DNA from: Streptomyces mobaraensis
Lineage (GTDB): Bacteria; Actinomycetota; Actinomycetes; Streptomycetales; Streptomycetaceae
Direction: 5' to 3'
Length of the DNA: 64,000 nt
Assembly: GCF_020099395.1 (NCBI RefSeq)
Contig: NZ_CP083590.1
Coordinates: 372,001 to 436,000, forward strand
Below, piece after piece: positions 7,151-16,204 of this stretch. Within the stretch, counting starts at the first letter, position 1. The number at the start of each line of letters is the position of its first letter. The position numbers were made by a program, and so were the translations under genes. Below the pieces are notes generated by a model. The model was not told the DNA's origin. It was given only the letters and a program-made list of their open reading frames with translations, and searched no databases.

Positions 7151-8977
7151 ATGACTGACGACCAGATACCGCACACTTTCCAGGTCGACCTGCGCGGCCT
7201 GGTGGACCTGCTGTCCCACCACCTGTACTCCAGCCCCAAGGTGTACCTCCGCGAGCTGCTGCAGAACGCCGTGGACGCCATCACGGCCCGCCGCGCGGAG
7301 GAGCCGACGGCGCCCGCCACGGTGCGCCTGCACGCCGACGGGGGCCGGCTGCGGGTGGAGGACAGCGGCATCGGCCTGACGGAGGCCGACGTCCACGACC
7401 TGCTGGCCACCATAGGCCGCAGCTCCAAGCGCGACGGACTGGAGTCGGCGCGCTCGGAATTCCTCGGCCAGTTCGGCATCGGGCTGCTCGCCTGCTTCGT
7501 CGTCGCCGAGGAGATCCGGGTCGTCAGCCGGTCCGCCCGGACGCCCGGCGCGCCGCCCGTCGAGTGGACGGCGCGCGACGACGGTTCGTACACCGTCCGC
7601 ACGCTCGCCGACGACGCCCGCCCCGAGCCGGGCACGACGGTGTACCTGGCCGCGCGCCGCGGCGCGGAGGACTGGCTGGCCGAGGAGCGGGTGCTCACCC
7701 TCGCCAAGGACTTCGGTGCGCTCCTCCCCCACGACGTGCGGGTGGGCGACACCCCGGTGACCGACCGGCCGCCCGTCTGGGAGCGCACGTATCCGAGCCC
7801 GTCCGCCCGGCGGGCGGCGCTCGCCCGGCACTGCCACGAGCTGTTCGGCTTCGCGCCGCTGGACGCCGTCGAGCTCGACGTGCCGGTGGCCGGGGTGCGC
7901 GGAGTCGCGTACGTGCTGCCGCAGGCGGTCAGCCCGGGCCGGCGCGGCGGGCACCGCGTGCACCTGAAGGGCATGCTGCTCACCGACCGCGCCGACGAAC
8001 TCCTGCCGGAGTGGGCGTTCTTCGTGCGCTGCGTCGTCGACACCGACAGCCTGCGGCCCACCGCCTCGCGCGAGAGCCTGTACGACGACGACCGGCTGGC
8101 CGCGGTCCGGGAGGCCCTCGGGGAGCGGATCCGCGACTGGCTCGCCGAGCTGGCGGCGGGCGACCAGGAGCGGCTGCGGCAGTTCCTGTCCGTCCACCAC
8201 GTGGGCGTCAAGTCGCTGGCGCGGCACGACGCGGACATGCTGCGCACGATGCTGCCGTGGCTGCCGTTCGAGACCAGTGACGGGCAGCTGTCGCTGGAGG
8301 AGTTCGCGCAGCGGCACCGGACGGTCCACTTCACCCGGACCGTCGAGGAGTTCCGCCAGGTCGCGCCGATCGCCGCGGCCCAGGGCGTCGGCGTGGTCAA
8401 CGGCGGCTACACCTTCGACGGCGAACTGGTGGAGATGCTGCCCCGGGTGCGCCCGGGCACCACGGTCGCCGAGCTGGACGCGGAGACGGTCACCGCGCAC
8501 CTCGACCACGTGGAGCCGGGCGACGAGCTGGCGCTGGCCGACTTCCTGGCGGCGGCGCGGGCGCGGCTGGACGCGCTCGGCTGCGACGTGGTGCTCCGCT
8601 CCTTCCTGCCGGTCACCGTGCCCGCGCTGCACCTGGACGATCGCGCGGCCCGGCACGAACGGGCGCGCGCCGAGGAGGAGTCGAAGGCCGACGACCTGTG
8701 GTCGTCCATCCTGGGGTCGCTGCGGGACGAGACCCCGCGCGCCCGGCTCGTCCTCAACCACCTCAGCCCCCTGGTCCGGCGCGTGGGCGCGCTCGCCGAC
8801 CGCGACCGCGACCTGGCGGGCACCGCCGCCGAGGCCCTCTACGGGCAGGCCCTGCTGATGGCCCAGCGCCCGCTGCGGCCGGCCGACTCGGCGCTGCTGA
8901 ACCGTGCCTTCCTGGGCCTCCTGGAGTGGGCGGCCCACCCCGCCGCGCCGTCCGAGCCGTCGGAGGAGGGCCGATGA
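7151..8977 (+). CDS. HSP90 family (HtpG-like) chaperone
   Basis: A 608-residue HSP90-type protein, a little shorter than E. coli HtpG. The N-terminal GHKL ATPase pocket is intact: ELLQNAVDAI (about 33-42), DSGIGLTE (about 71-78) and GQFGIGLLACFVVAEEI. A middle-domain catalytic region (SRESLYDD) and a C-terminal helical part follow. The divergent wording of these motifs (GLLACF for the usual GFYSAF) places it in an actinobacterial side-branch. TACGCT at 7136-7141 gives a near-leaderless mRNA. Its stop overlaps the TPR gene start by 4 nt, so the two are coupled. Confidence 0.9.
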   Translation: MTDDQIPHTFQVDLRGLVDLLSHHLYSSPKVYLRELLQNAVDAITARRAEEPTAPATVRLHADGGRLRVEDSGIGLTEADVHDLLATIGRSSKRDGLESARSEFLGQFGIGLLACFVVAEEIRVVSRSARTPGAPPVEWTARDDGSYTVRTLADDARPEPGTTVYLAARRGAEDWLAEERVLTLAKDFGALLPHDVRVGDTPVTDRPPVWERTYPSPSARRAALARHCHELFGFAPLDAVELDVPVAGVRGVAYVLPQAVSPGRRGGHRVHLKGMLLTDRADELLPEWAFFVRCVVDTDSLRPTASRESLYDDDRLAAVREALGERIRDWLAELAAGDQERLRQFLSVHHVGVKSLARHDADMLRTMLPWLPFETSDGQLSLEEFAQRHRTVHFTRTVEEFRQVAPIAAAQGVGVVNGGYTFDGELVEMLPRVRPGTTVAELDAETVTAHLDHVEPGDELALADFLAAARARLDALGCDVVLRSFLPVTVPALHLDDRAARHERARAEEESKADDLWSSILGSLRDETPRARLVLNHLSPLVRRVGALADRDRDLAGTAAEALYGQALLMAQRPLRPADSALLNRAFLGLLEWAAHPAAPSEPSEEGR

Positions 8978-11928
8978 ACCGCACCGCTTCCGCCCTCCGG
9001 CAGGCGCTCCAGGACAACATGAACGAGCCCGAGGGCCCGGCGCGCAACGCCGTCGCCGAGCGGCTGGTGGACGAGGCCGGGCAGGCCGGCGACACCGGGC
9101 TGCTGCTCGACACCCTGTTCAACGTGCTGTCCGCCTACAACTTCAGCTCCGAGTCCGAGAAGATGTTCGTCCCGTTCGCCCGCGTGCTGCGCATGTGGGA
9201 CGAGCGGCCGGAGGACTTCGACCGGTACGCCGAGCACCGGCTGCACTGGATGTTCAAGTGGGTGGCCAGCGGGATGCTGGACCAGCCGGACATCCCGCTG
9301 GCGTCGGTGGAGAAGTGGCACGCGGAGATGGAGCACCGCTACCGGGTCGCGGGCCACAGCGAACGGGCCGTCCGGCAGAGCGAGTTCCGCATCGCCCGGG
9401 ACACCGGTGACACCGCGCGGGCCGAACGGGCCTTCGCCGCCTGGCTCGCCGCCGACCGGGACCCGATGAGCGACTGCCACGCCTGCGAACTGCACACCCA
9501 GGGCGACTGGCTGAACCGGCTGGGACGGCCGGAGGAGGCCCTGGAGACCTGGCGCCCGGTCCTGGCCGGCGAGCACACGTGCGCGCACGAGCCGCACGTG
9601 GTCCTCGCCGCCTCGCTGCTCCCGCTGGTGCGGCTGGGCCGGGTCGACGAGGCCCGCGCCCACCACCTGCGCGGCTACCGGATGATCCGGGACATGGAGT
9701 CGATGCGGGCCACCGTCGGCGACCACATCGAGTTCTGCGCGCTCACCGGCAACGAGGCGCGGGCCCTGGAGATCCTCGCCGAGCACACGGGCCACTTCGC
9801 GCCCTCCGGGGACCCGCTGTCCCTGCTCGACTTCCTCGCGCCCGTCGCGCTGCTCGCCCGCCGGCTGACGGACCTGGGCCTCGGCGAGCGGCGGGTGCCC
9901 GGTCCGGCCGGGCGTGAATGGACGGCCGCGGAGCTGCACACCCATGCTCGGGCGGAGGCCCTGGAGCTGGCCGGCCGGTTCGACCGGCGCAACGGCAGTA
10001 CGGTCGTCGGCGACCGCGTCCGCGCGCGGACGGACGCCGCGCCGCTGGCCGAGCGGCTGCCGCTGGGCGTACGCGCCGAGCGGCTGACCGTCCCGCGGCC
10101 CGCGCCCGCCGCGCCGCCGGCCCCGGCGTCCCCGGACGACGTCCGGGAACTGCTGGCCACGGCCCGCCGGCTGACGGAGGATCCGGCGCCCGGCGTCCGG
10201 GCCGCGTGGGAGGCGTTCGCACGGGCCGCGCACGGCCGCGAGGACGAGCTCGACCCGCTCGGCCGGGCCGAACTCGCCGACCACGAGGCGATGGAGCGGG
10301 TCGCGGAACCGGAGAAGTGCGTCGAGGGCTTCCGCTCGGCCGCCCTGCTGTACGAGGACGCCGGGCATCCCGCCCAGGCCGCCCTCGCGCGGGCGAGGGC
10401 GGCGCTGGCCCTGTCCTTCGCCGGGCGCGCGGCGGAGGCCGTGGCGGCGGTCGAGGCCGAGTGCGCGCTGCTGCGCGGGCTGCACGCGGAGGGCCGGGCG
10501 GAGCCCCGGTCGGTGGCCACGGCCCTGCTCTACCGGTGCCGCGTCCTCCGCAACGGGTCCGACGACGGCCCGGGGAACGCCGGCGACGCCCTGTCCGCCC
10601 TGGAGGCCGCGCTCGACGAAGCGGCCGCCTTCGGCGAGGAGCACCGGGCGGCGGGCCGGATGATGTCCGGCCGGCTGGCCGACATCCTGCGGCTGCGCGG
10701 CGAACTGGCCCTGGAGGCGGGGGATCCGGCCCGGGCGGCGGAGTGGTTCGGCCGCGCGGTGGAGCTGACGGACGAGGCGGACCTGGCCTGGTACGCGCCG
10801 GAGGCGCGGGTCGGGCTGGCCCGGGCCGCGATGGCCTGCGGCGATCCGGAGACGGCGGTCGGGGCGGCGCGCTCCGCCCTGGAGCACGGCGCCGGGTCGA
10901 TGGAGGCCGGGTCGATGCAGGAGGTGCACGCGGCGCAGGTGCACATCCTGCTGTCCGAGGCCCTCACCGCCACCGGCCGGCACGAGCCCGCGGTGGAGCA
11001 CGCCCTGGAGGCGGCGCACCGGGCGGACCAGGCGGGCGAGAGCGCGACCCTCGGGGCCTGGGCCCGGCTCACCCTCGGCGGCGCGCTGCACCGGCTGGGC
11101 CGCGCGGACGAGGCCGCGTCCGTCCTGGAGACGGCGCTCCCGGACCTCGAAGAGGGCCACGGCGAGGGCCAGGTGGTCCAGGCGCGCTGGTGGCTCGGCG
11201 AGTGCCTGGCCGCGCTGGGCGACCACCGGGAGGCGGCCGGGCAGTTCCTGCGCGCCGCCTCGGTCGCACAGCACTGGGAGGACCAGCGGGACCACGCCGT
11301 CCTCGCCCACATGGCCGCCGACTGCCTGGGCCGCGCGGGCCGGGACGACGAGGCCGAGCGGGCCTACCGGCGGGCCGAGGCGCTGTGGCGCGACCTGGAC
11401 CGGCCGGAGGCGTACGTCCGGGTGCTGCGCGCCCGCGCGTGGCTCGCCGCGCGCGGGGAGGACGACGGCCCGGCCCGGGCCCGGGAGCTGATGGCCGAGG
11501 CCGAGCGCGCGTGCGCGGCCGCGCTGGCGGCGGCCGGGGACGACGAGGCCCGGGAGCTGCTGCGCGGTGAACTCGCGGGCACCCACCGGCAGACCGGCGA
11601 GCTGATCGTCCGGTGCTGCGAGGGCGTTCCGGGGGACGACGAGGAAGACGCGGCCAGGGAGGCGTACGAGGAGGGGCTGGCGCACCTCGGACGGGCGGTG
11701 GCCGTCTTCACCGAGGCCGGCCCCGCGCTGCGGGACCAACGGACGTCCGCCGAACTGGCGGCCGCCTGGCTGGAGATCGACCTGGGCCGGAACGCGGCCG
11801 CCGCGGACCGGGCGCGGGCGGTGCTCGCGGAGTACGGCGACGCGTCGGAGGGTGTGGCCGAGACGCGGCGGGCCGAGGCGGAGAGCATCCTCATGTACGC
11901 GACGAGAGAGAGCCCGTCCGGCGATTGA
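8974..11928 (+). CDS. large tetratricopeptide-repeat protein, partner of the HSP90
   Basis: A 984-residue, strongly acidic, Ala/Leu-rich alpha-helical protein. Repeats of about 34-40 residues (for example SEALTATGRHEPAVEHALEA and LGGALHRLGRADEAASVLE) run through most of it. No catalytic or membrane segment is seen. TPR arrays commonly dock HSP90 or its clients, and the ATGA overlap with the HSP90 gene makes a co-chaperone or adaptor role likely; this is inference. GGAGGAGGG lies just before the ATG at 8974. The last codons (ESPSGD, stop) are encoded by the edge of a dispersed Streptomyces 3' element. Confidence 0.85.
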   Translation: MNRTASALRQALQDNMNEPEGPARNAVAERLVDEAGQAGDTGLLLDTLFNVLSAYNFSSESEKMFVPFARVLRMWDERPEDFDRYAEHRLHWMFKWVASGMLDQPDIPLASVEKWHAEMEHRYRVAGHSERAVRQSEFRIARDTGDTARAERAFAAWLAADRDPMSDCHACELHTQGDWLNRLGRPEEALETWRPVLAGEHTCAHEPHVVLAASLLPLVRLGRVDEARAHHLRGYRMIRDMESMRATVGDHIEFCALTGNEARALEILAEHTGHFAPSGDPLSLLDFLAPVALLARRLTDLGLGERRVPGPAGREWTAAELHTHARAEALELAGRFDRRNGSTVVGDRVRARTDAAPLAERLPLGVRAERLTVPRPAPAAPPAPASPDDVRELLATARRLTEDPAPGVRAAWEAFARAAHGREDELDPLGRAELADHEAMERVAEPEKCVEGFRSAALLYEDAGHPAQAALARARAALALSFAGRAAEAVAAVEAECALLRGLHAEGRAEPRSVATALLYRCRVLRNGSDDGPGNAGDALSALEAALDEAAAFGEEHRAAGRMMSGRLADILRLRGELALEAGDPARAAEWFGRAVELTDEADLAWYAPEARVGLARAAMACGDPETAVGAARSALEHGAGSMEAGSMQEVHAAQVHILLSEALTATGRHEPAVEHALEAAHRADQAGESATLGAWARLTLGGALHRLGRADEAASVLETALPDLEEGHGEGQVVQARWWLGECLAALGDHREAAGQFLRAASVAQHWEDQRDHAVLAHMAADCLGRAGRDDEAERAYRRAEALWRDLDRPEAYVRVLRARAWLAARGEDDGPARARELMAEAERACAAALAAAGDDEARELLRGELAGTHRQTGELIVRCCEGVPGDDEEDAAREAYEEGLAHLGRAVAVFTEAGPALRDQRTSAELAAAWLEIDLGRNAAAADRARAVLAEYGDASEGVAETRRAEAESILMYATRESPSGD

Positions 11929-12012
11929 GGACAACCGCGCGAAGCGCGGTTTGGGGGTCTGGGGCGGAGCCCCAGGAAACTGGGGGCACCTCCCAGCGGT
12001 AGCTGGGGGAGA
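11910..12012. repeat. Streptomyces dispersed 3'-end repeat with hairpins
   Basis: This tract overlaps the TPR gene's stop codon. It holds a hairpin AACCGCGC-GAA-GCGCGGTT (11933-11951), then a G-run, a second hairpin CTGGGGC-GGA-GCCCCAG (11959-11975) and a third CTCCCAGC/GCTGGGGGAG pair near 11990-12012. The SPSGD-stop, GCGCGGTTTGGGGG and GGGGCGGAGCCCC words are familiar from many Streptomyces gene ends. It probably terminates the HSP90-TPR transcript. Confidence 0.6.
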
Positions 12013-12064
12013 AAGGGTGGGGCTGGGGCAAACCCCCTCCCCACCCGCGCCCACGACGAGGCGA

Positions 12065-12445
12065 TCAGGAACCGAACCCCCGAACCACCCCGTCGCACAC
12101 CTCCAACACCTCACCACTCTCGTACTCGTAAAAGCGGAGCGACCCAATCGCCCCGGCGGCAACCGTATGCGGCGCGAGCCGGTCGAGCAGCTCACGGAGC
12201 TCGTCCAGCCGCTCGGTGTGCACCTCCTGCCGGACGACGAGCGCCCATCCGTCCGGCAGCGGGGCCAGCACCGAGCTCAGCACGCCGCCGACACGCCACG
12301 CGGGCCCGGTGGCGTCGAGCAGGGGCGCGGGTTCCCGTTCGCCGTCCGGGTCGGGCGCGAGGTGGCCGCGCAGTTCGGTGAGGAGGGCGGCGGGGAGGTC
12401 GGCGCGCAGGTGCCAGTCGAGGCGGAGTTCGTGGATGTCGCTCAC
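12065..12445 (-). CDS. hypothetical protein
   Basis: A 126-residue acidic protein of unknown function, starting VSDIHELRLDWHLR. It has alternating strands and helices (GWALVVRQEVHTERLDELRE, SLRFYEYESGEVLEV) and no signal or membrane segment. It may be a small alpha/beta immunity-type or regulatory domain, but nothing specific is recognisable. The GTG at 12445 is chosen because TAGGCT (12458-12453, minus strand) lies 7 nt upstream, giving a leaderless mRNA; upstream in-frame codons would precede the transcript. Confidence 0.65.
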   Translation of the reverse strand: MSDIHELRLDWHLRADLPAALLTELRGHLAPDPDGEREPAPLLDATGPAWRVGGVLSSVLAPLPDGWALVVRQEVHTERLDELRELLDRLAPHTVAAGAIGSLRFYEYESGEVLEVCDGVVRGFGS

Positions 12446-12624
12446 GTCCGGGAGCCTAGACCGGCCCGGGGGCGGGTCACCGTCGGGCCCGGCGCTCACC
12501 CTCCGGTGTGACGGCGGGAGGTGCCGCTCCGGCGTTCCGGCGGGTGTGCGAGGCTGGGGGCGTTCCCGGTGGTCAGCCTGGCCGCACGCCCGGCCGCCGG
12601 GTGCGTACCGGAAGGGACTGGGAC

Positions 12625-13254
12625 ATGTTGCAGCACAGAACCGTCGGCGATCTGATGACGCACTCGGTGGTCCGCGTGCAGCGCGGCACTCTGTTCACGG
12701 AGATCGTGCATGTGCTGCACGAGCACGACATCACGGCCGTTCCGGTGGTGGACGCGGAGGACCGCCCGGTGGGGGTGGTCTCCGAGGCCGACCTGCTGGC
12801 GAAGGCGGCCCGGCGGGTGGATCCGTCGCTCCCGGCGGCGGTGCGCGCCAAGCACGAGGCGACGACGGCCGAGGGCCTGATGACCAGCCCCGCCGTCTGC
12901 GCCCGGCCTGACTGGAGCGTCGTGGAGGCGGCCCGCACGATGGAGGAACGGCACGTCAAGCGGCTCCCGGTGGTGGACGCCGAGGGCCGGCTGGTGGGTC
13001 TGGTGAGCCGGAGCGACCTGCTGCGGGTCTTCCTGCGCGACGACCGCGCCATCCGCCAGGAGATCATCGAGGACGTGCTGGTGCGGACCCTGCACGAGCC
13101 GCCGTCCGGCATCGGCGTCGAGGTGACCAACGGGCAGGTGCGGCTGAGCGGTTCGGTGCGGGACGAGGGTCTGGTTCCGGTGCTGGTGCGGCTGTGCGGC
13201 AGTGTGGACGGCGTGGTGAGCGTCGATCACCACCTGACGGTGGGGGCCGCGTAG
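12625..13254 (+). CDS. CBS-CBS-BON domain protein
   Basis: A 209-residue protein with two CBS domains (residues about 8-63, LMTHSVVRVQRGT to SEADLL; and about 85-140, LMTSPAVCARPDW to SRSDLL), then a BON domain (about 150-205, IGVEVTNGQVRLSGSV ending VVSVDHHL). CBS pairs bind adenosyl ligands such as AMP or ATP; BON domains bind lipid or assist stress proteins. Relatives are abundant in Streptomyces and stress-regulated in mycobacteria. AAGGGA about 7 nt before the ATG at 12625 supports the start. It ends at a strong hairpin. Confidence 0.92.
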   Translation: MLQHRTVGDLMTHSVVRVQRGTLFTEIVHVLHEHDITAVPVVDAEDRPVGVVSEADLLAKAARRVDPSLPAAVRAKHEATTAEGLMTSPAVCARPDWSVVEAARTMEERHVKRLPVVDAEGRLVGLVSRSDLLRVFLRDDRAIRQEIIEDVLVRTLHEPPSGIGVEVTNGQVRLSGSVRDEGLVPVLVRLCGSVDGVVSVDHHLTVGAA

Positions 13255-13264
13255 GGGCGGGACG

Positions 13265-13299
13265 GCCGTCGGACCGGGACGGGGGCCCGGTCCGACGGC
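13265..13299. terminator. strong bidirectional terminator hairpin
   Basis: A 14-bp perfect inverted repeat, GCCGTCGGACCGGG (13265-13278) and CCCGGTCCGACGGC (13286-13299), with a 7-nt loop, centred between the convergent stops at 13254 and 13321. Confidence 0.85.
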
Positions 13300-13320
13300 G
13301 TTCTCACCCGGCTCCGCCGA

Positions 13321-14223
13321 TTACGCGGCCTTCTTCTTGAAGACCTCGGAGAGGCTGGTGAGGCTGGAGTCGGCGTGCCCGGACTCGGCGGCGCGCCGGA
13401 AGGCGTCCAGGAGGGCGCCGGACATGGCGGGGTCGACGCCCACGGTGCGGGCGGTGTGGACGATGTGGTCGACGCTCGCGACGCCCATGGCGACCCGGTC
13501 GACGTCGCCGGTGTGGTCGCCCGCGGCGAGCCGCGGGGCGTAGAAGGCGTAGAAGTCCGCCAGCGAGGCGGCCGTCGACTGGGCGTAGGGCAGGAACTCG
13601 GCGGCCGGGATGCCGTACGCGTCGGCGACGGTCTGCGCGTGGACGTAACTGATCAGTCCGGTCCAGAAGATGTCCATCTGGATCTGGTAGTAGAGCTGGG
13701 CCAGCCCCGGGTCGGCGCCGCGGTAGTCGGTGCCGGTGAGGGCAGCCAGCGTCTCCTTGTGGGCCTCGAACGCCGCCTCGTCGCCGCTGTAGAAGGTGGA
13801 CATCTGGGGGTCGCCGATGCCCGAGGGCGGCGACTGCACCCCGCCGGTGAGGTGCGTTCCGCCGTGCCGCGCGACCCACTCGGCGCCCTCGCGGGCCCGC
13901 TCCGGGGTGTCCGAGCTGAGGTTGGCGATCACCCGGCCGCGTACGGCGTCCGGGGCCTGCTCCAGCACCGCGAACACGGCGTCGTAGTCGGTCATGCTCA
14001 GCACGACCAGCTCGTTGGCGGTCAGCGCCCGCTCCACGGAGGGGGCGAGGACGGCACCCGCGGCGACCAGTTCGTCCGCCTTGGACGCGGTGCGGTTCCA
14101 CACGGTGACCGCGTGGCCCCACTTCAGAAACGCGTGGACCATCGCCTTGCCCATCGGGCCGAGGCCGATGACGGTGACGGGCTGCTTGCTCACGGACTCG
14201 TTGCTCACGGGCTGGCTGCTCAC
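13321..14223 (-). CDS. imine-reductase-like NAD(P)-dependent oxidoreductase
   Basis: A 300-residue beta-hydroxyacid-dehydrogenase-superfamily protein with Rossmann motif VIGLGPMGKAM (about 18-28), the NRT stretch (WNRTASKADEL) typical of NADPH users, and a C-terminal helical dimerisation domain. The pattern GGVQSPPSGIGDPQ in place of the catalytic-Lys region of hydroxyacid dehydrogenases matches imine reductases, which reduce cyclic imines or perform reductive amination. GAGGGG about 6 nt upstream supports the GTG start. It is divergent from a TetR gene with three shared direct repeats between them. Confidence 0.88.
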   Translation of the reverse strand: MSSQPVSNESVSKQPVTVIGLGPMGKAMVHAFLKWGHAVTVWNRTASKADELVAAGAVLAPSVERALTANELVVLSMTDYDAVFAVLEQAPDAVRGRVIANLSSDTPERAREGAEWVARHGGTHLTGGVQSPPSGIGDPQMSTFYSGDEAAFEAHKETLAALTGTDYRGADPGLAQLYYQIQMDIFWTGLISYVHAQTVADAYGIPAAEFLPYAQSTAASLADFYAFYAPRLAAGDHTGDVDRVAMGVASVDHIVHTARTVGVDPAMSGALLDAFRRAAESGHADSSLTSLSEVFKKKAA

Positions 14224-14241
14224 GGAAGACCCCTCTGAAAT

Positions 14242-14314
14242 GAACGCTCTACTTGGCGATCACCGTAGCACGGCCCTAGAAAGAACGCTCTACACACTAG
14301 GGCGAACGCTCTAC
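14242..14314. promoter_or_regulatory. three direct operator repeats between imine reductase and tetR
   Basis: GAACGCTCTAC occurs at 14242-14252, 14283-14293 and 14304-14314, all on the same strand. Start-to-start spacings are 41 and 21 bp, close to four and two helical turns, so all three would lie on one face of the DNA. They cover the promoters of both divergent genes; the last copy ends 5 nt before the -10 (TAGGCT, 14320-14325) of the tetR gene. Confidence 0.75.
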
Positions 14315-14331
14315 CCAGGTAGGCTGCGAGG

Positions 14332-14940
14332 ATGAAGACGACCACAGGGAAGGGCACCGGGACGGACGACGCCGTCCTCGACACCCGTGAACGGATCGTC
14401 CGCGCGGCCTCCCGGCTGATGCAGCGCCAGGGCTACGACGGCACCGGGATCAAACAGATCTCCCAGGAGGCGGAGGCCACGCTCGGCTCCCTCTACCACT
14501 TCTTCCCGGGCGGCAAGCAGGAGTTGGCGGTCGCGGCGATCCGCCACGGCGACGAGGAGTTCGCCGACATCCTGCGCGGCGCGCTGGACAGCGCGGAGGA
14601 CCCGGGCGAGGCGCTCGTCGCCTGCACCACCACGCTCGCGGAGATCCTGCGCGTATCCGACTGGACGGACGGCTGCCCGGTCACCGCCACCGCGCTGGGC
14701 ACGGCGGGCCGCGCCCCCGACATCCAGCAGGCCGCGGCGGAGGCGTTCGCCCGCTGGCGCGGGCTCGTCCACGCCAAGCTGACCGCCGCGGGCTTCGCCG
14801 ACGACGACGCCCGCGACCTCGCGCACACGGTGATCAGCACCCTGGAGGGCGCGGAGCTGGCCGCCCAGGTGTCGCGCAGCGAGGAACCGCTGCACACGGC
14901 CGGCCGCCACCTGGCCCGGCTGATCGCCTGCTACCGGTGA
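14332..14940 (+). CDS. TetR/AcrR family transcriptional regulator
   Basis: A 202-residue TetR-type repressor. The N-terminal HTH (TRERIVRAASRLMQRQGYDG, then IKQISQEAEATLGSLYHFF) spans about residues 18-65; the C-terminal helical domain would bind an inducer. The phrase LYHFFPGGKQELA places it in the LmrA/YxaF-like subgroup. It is divergent from the imine-reductase gene and probably represses both through the three GAACGCTCTAC repeats. TAGGCT is exactly 6 nt before the ATG and no ribosome-binding site is possible, so the mRNA is leaderless. Confidence 0.92.
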   Translation: MKTTTGKGTGTDDAVLDTRERIVRAASRLMQRQGYDGTGIKQISQEAEATLGSLYHFFPGGKQELAVAAIRHGDEEFADILRGALDSAEDPGEALVACTTTLAEILRVSDWTDGCPVTATALGTAGRAPDIQQAAAEAFARWRGLVHAKLTAAGFADDDARDLAHTVISTLEGAELAAQVSRSEEPLHTAGRHLARLIACYR

Positions 14941-15026
14941 GGCGGCCCCGGCCGGGCCGGTAGGCTCGGCCGGACGATCACCGCATCCGAACAGGGTGAT
15001 CACCGCGTACAGGGAGACGGACCGGC

Positions 15027-15953
15027 ATGCAGGCGTGGCCCCCCGGCGGCCGCTCGTGGGAGCGGGCGCTGACCGCCGCCGACATCGACGACCCCCGGCT
15101 GCGCGCCGCCTACACCCGGCAGCGCGCCGTGGTCGCCGGCTACCGCCGGCACGCCTACCTCGCGGTACGGCTGCTGCTGCCGCCCGCGCTCGTCCCCCAC
15201 GCCATCGCCACCACGGCGTTCATGCACCACACCGACAACCTGCTCGACCGGGGGCCCGGCGCGGCCGGCGCCTGGCCCGCCTGGGAGGCGCGGGTCCGGG
15301 CCGGGCTGGCCGGGGAGGCGGACGCGGACGGCCACCCCGTGCTCGCGCCACTGCTGCGCACGGTCGCCGCCCATCCCCGACTGCGCGGCCACGTCGAGGA
15401 CTTCCTCGCCGGCGCGCCCCTGGAGCGGGACGCCACCGGCTTCGCCACCGAGGCCGACTACCAGAAGTACGTCGACGTCTACGCGCTCCCCGCGTTCATG
15501 ACGATCGCCGCGCTGCTGCTCGCGCCGGAGGCCGACGCGGACGCCTCCCGCGAGGTCTGCCGCGCCTACATCGACGGCAGCCAGCGGCTCGACTTCGTCA
15601 ACGACCTGTCCGAGGACCTGCGGGACGGCCGGCTCGGCCTCTCCGAGGAGGCGCTGGCGCGGTACGGCGTCACCCGGGCCGCGCTGGAACACGGCCGGGA
15701 CGCGCCCGGCGTCCGCGACCTGCTGCGCGACCAGCTCCTCCAGGCCCGCCGCGACCTGCTCGCGGCCCGGCGGCTGGTGGCGTTCGCCCCACCCGGGCAC
15801 CGCGCCTTCACCCGGGCGGTGATCGCCCTGGAGACCCTCACCGCCGGCGCGGCCCTGGCCGCGGGCCCGGCGGTGCTACGCCACCCCGTCCGCCCGCCGC
15901 TGCCGGGCGCGCTGGCCGTGCTGCTGCGCGAATACCGCCGCAGGGGGCGCTGA
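15027..15953 (+). CDS. squalene/phytoene synthase family protein
   Basis: A 308-residue all-helical trans-isoprenyl-diphosphate head-to-head synthase. The first Asp-rich site is HHTDNLLD (about residues 66-73) and the second is DFVNDLSED (about 193-201), both needed for Mg-diphosphate binding; FMTIAALL lies between. Family members join two C15 or C20 units into squalene or phytoene. No partner genes (HpnE-like oxidase, desaturase, cyclase) lie nearby, so the product cannot be named. The ATG at 15027 follows GGGAGACGGACCGGC. Confidence 0.88.
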   Translation: MQAWPPGGRSWERALTAADIDDPRLRAAYTRQRAVVAGYRRHAYLAVRLLLPPALVPHAIATTAFMHHTDNLLDRGPGAAGAWPAWEARVRAGLAGEADADGHPVLAPLLRTVAAHPRLRGHVEDFLAGAPLERDATGFATEADYQKYVDVYALPAFMTIAALLLAPEADADASREVCRAYIDGSQRLDFVNDLSEDLRDGRLGLSEEALARYGVTRAALEHGRDAPGVRDLLRDQLLQARRDLLAARRLVAFAPPGHRAFTRAVIALETLTAGAALAAGPAVLRHPVRPPLPGALAVLLREYRRRGR

Positions 15954-16204
15954 CCGCCCCTCGGGGGGCGGGGCTGTTCCGGGGAAACCGCCCGGGGCGG
16001 GGAGCCGCCGCGGCCGACGCGGCGGCAGGCCGCACGATCCCCGCCACGGCCGCCGGAAGGGCCACATGGTCCGGGCCACGGCCGCCGGGCCGCATACACC
16101 GGACCACGGCCGCGGTCACCCGGGCCACGGGGCCCCAACCGCAGCCGCCCGGGGCACGATCCCTGGGCACAGGCGGCCGGACCACCACCCTTGAGCCACA
16201 GACG

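Noticed and set aside
4840..8400. Very long minus-strand open frame (over 1100 codons)
   Set aside because: It lies antisense to ArsC-adjacent, membrane-protein and HSP90 genes and reads as Arg/Pro/Ser-rich low-complexity sequence. It is a by-product of high third-position GC.
11923..11936. TTGTCCTCA on the minus strand as a further PafBC site
   Set aside because: No matching -10 at 8 nt and the word lies in a terminator repeat.
8839..12195. Minus-strand open frame of over 1100 codons opposite the TPR gene
   Set aside because: Composition is Arg/Gly/Gln-rich without domain signal; the plus strand holds clear TPR repeats.
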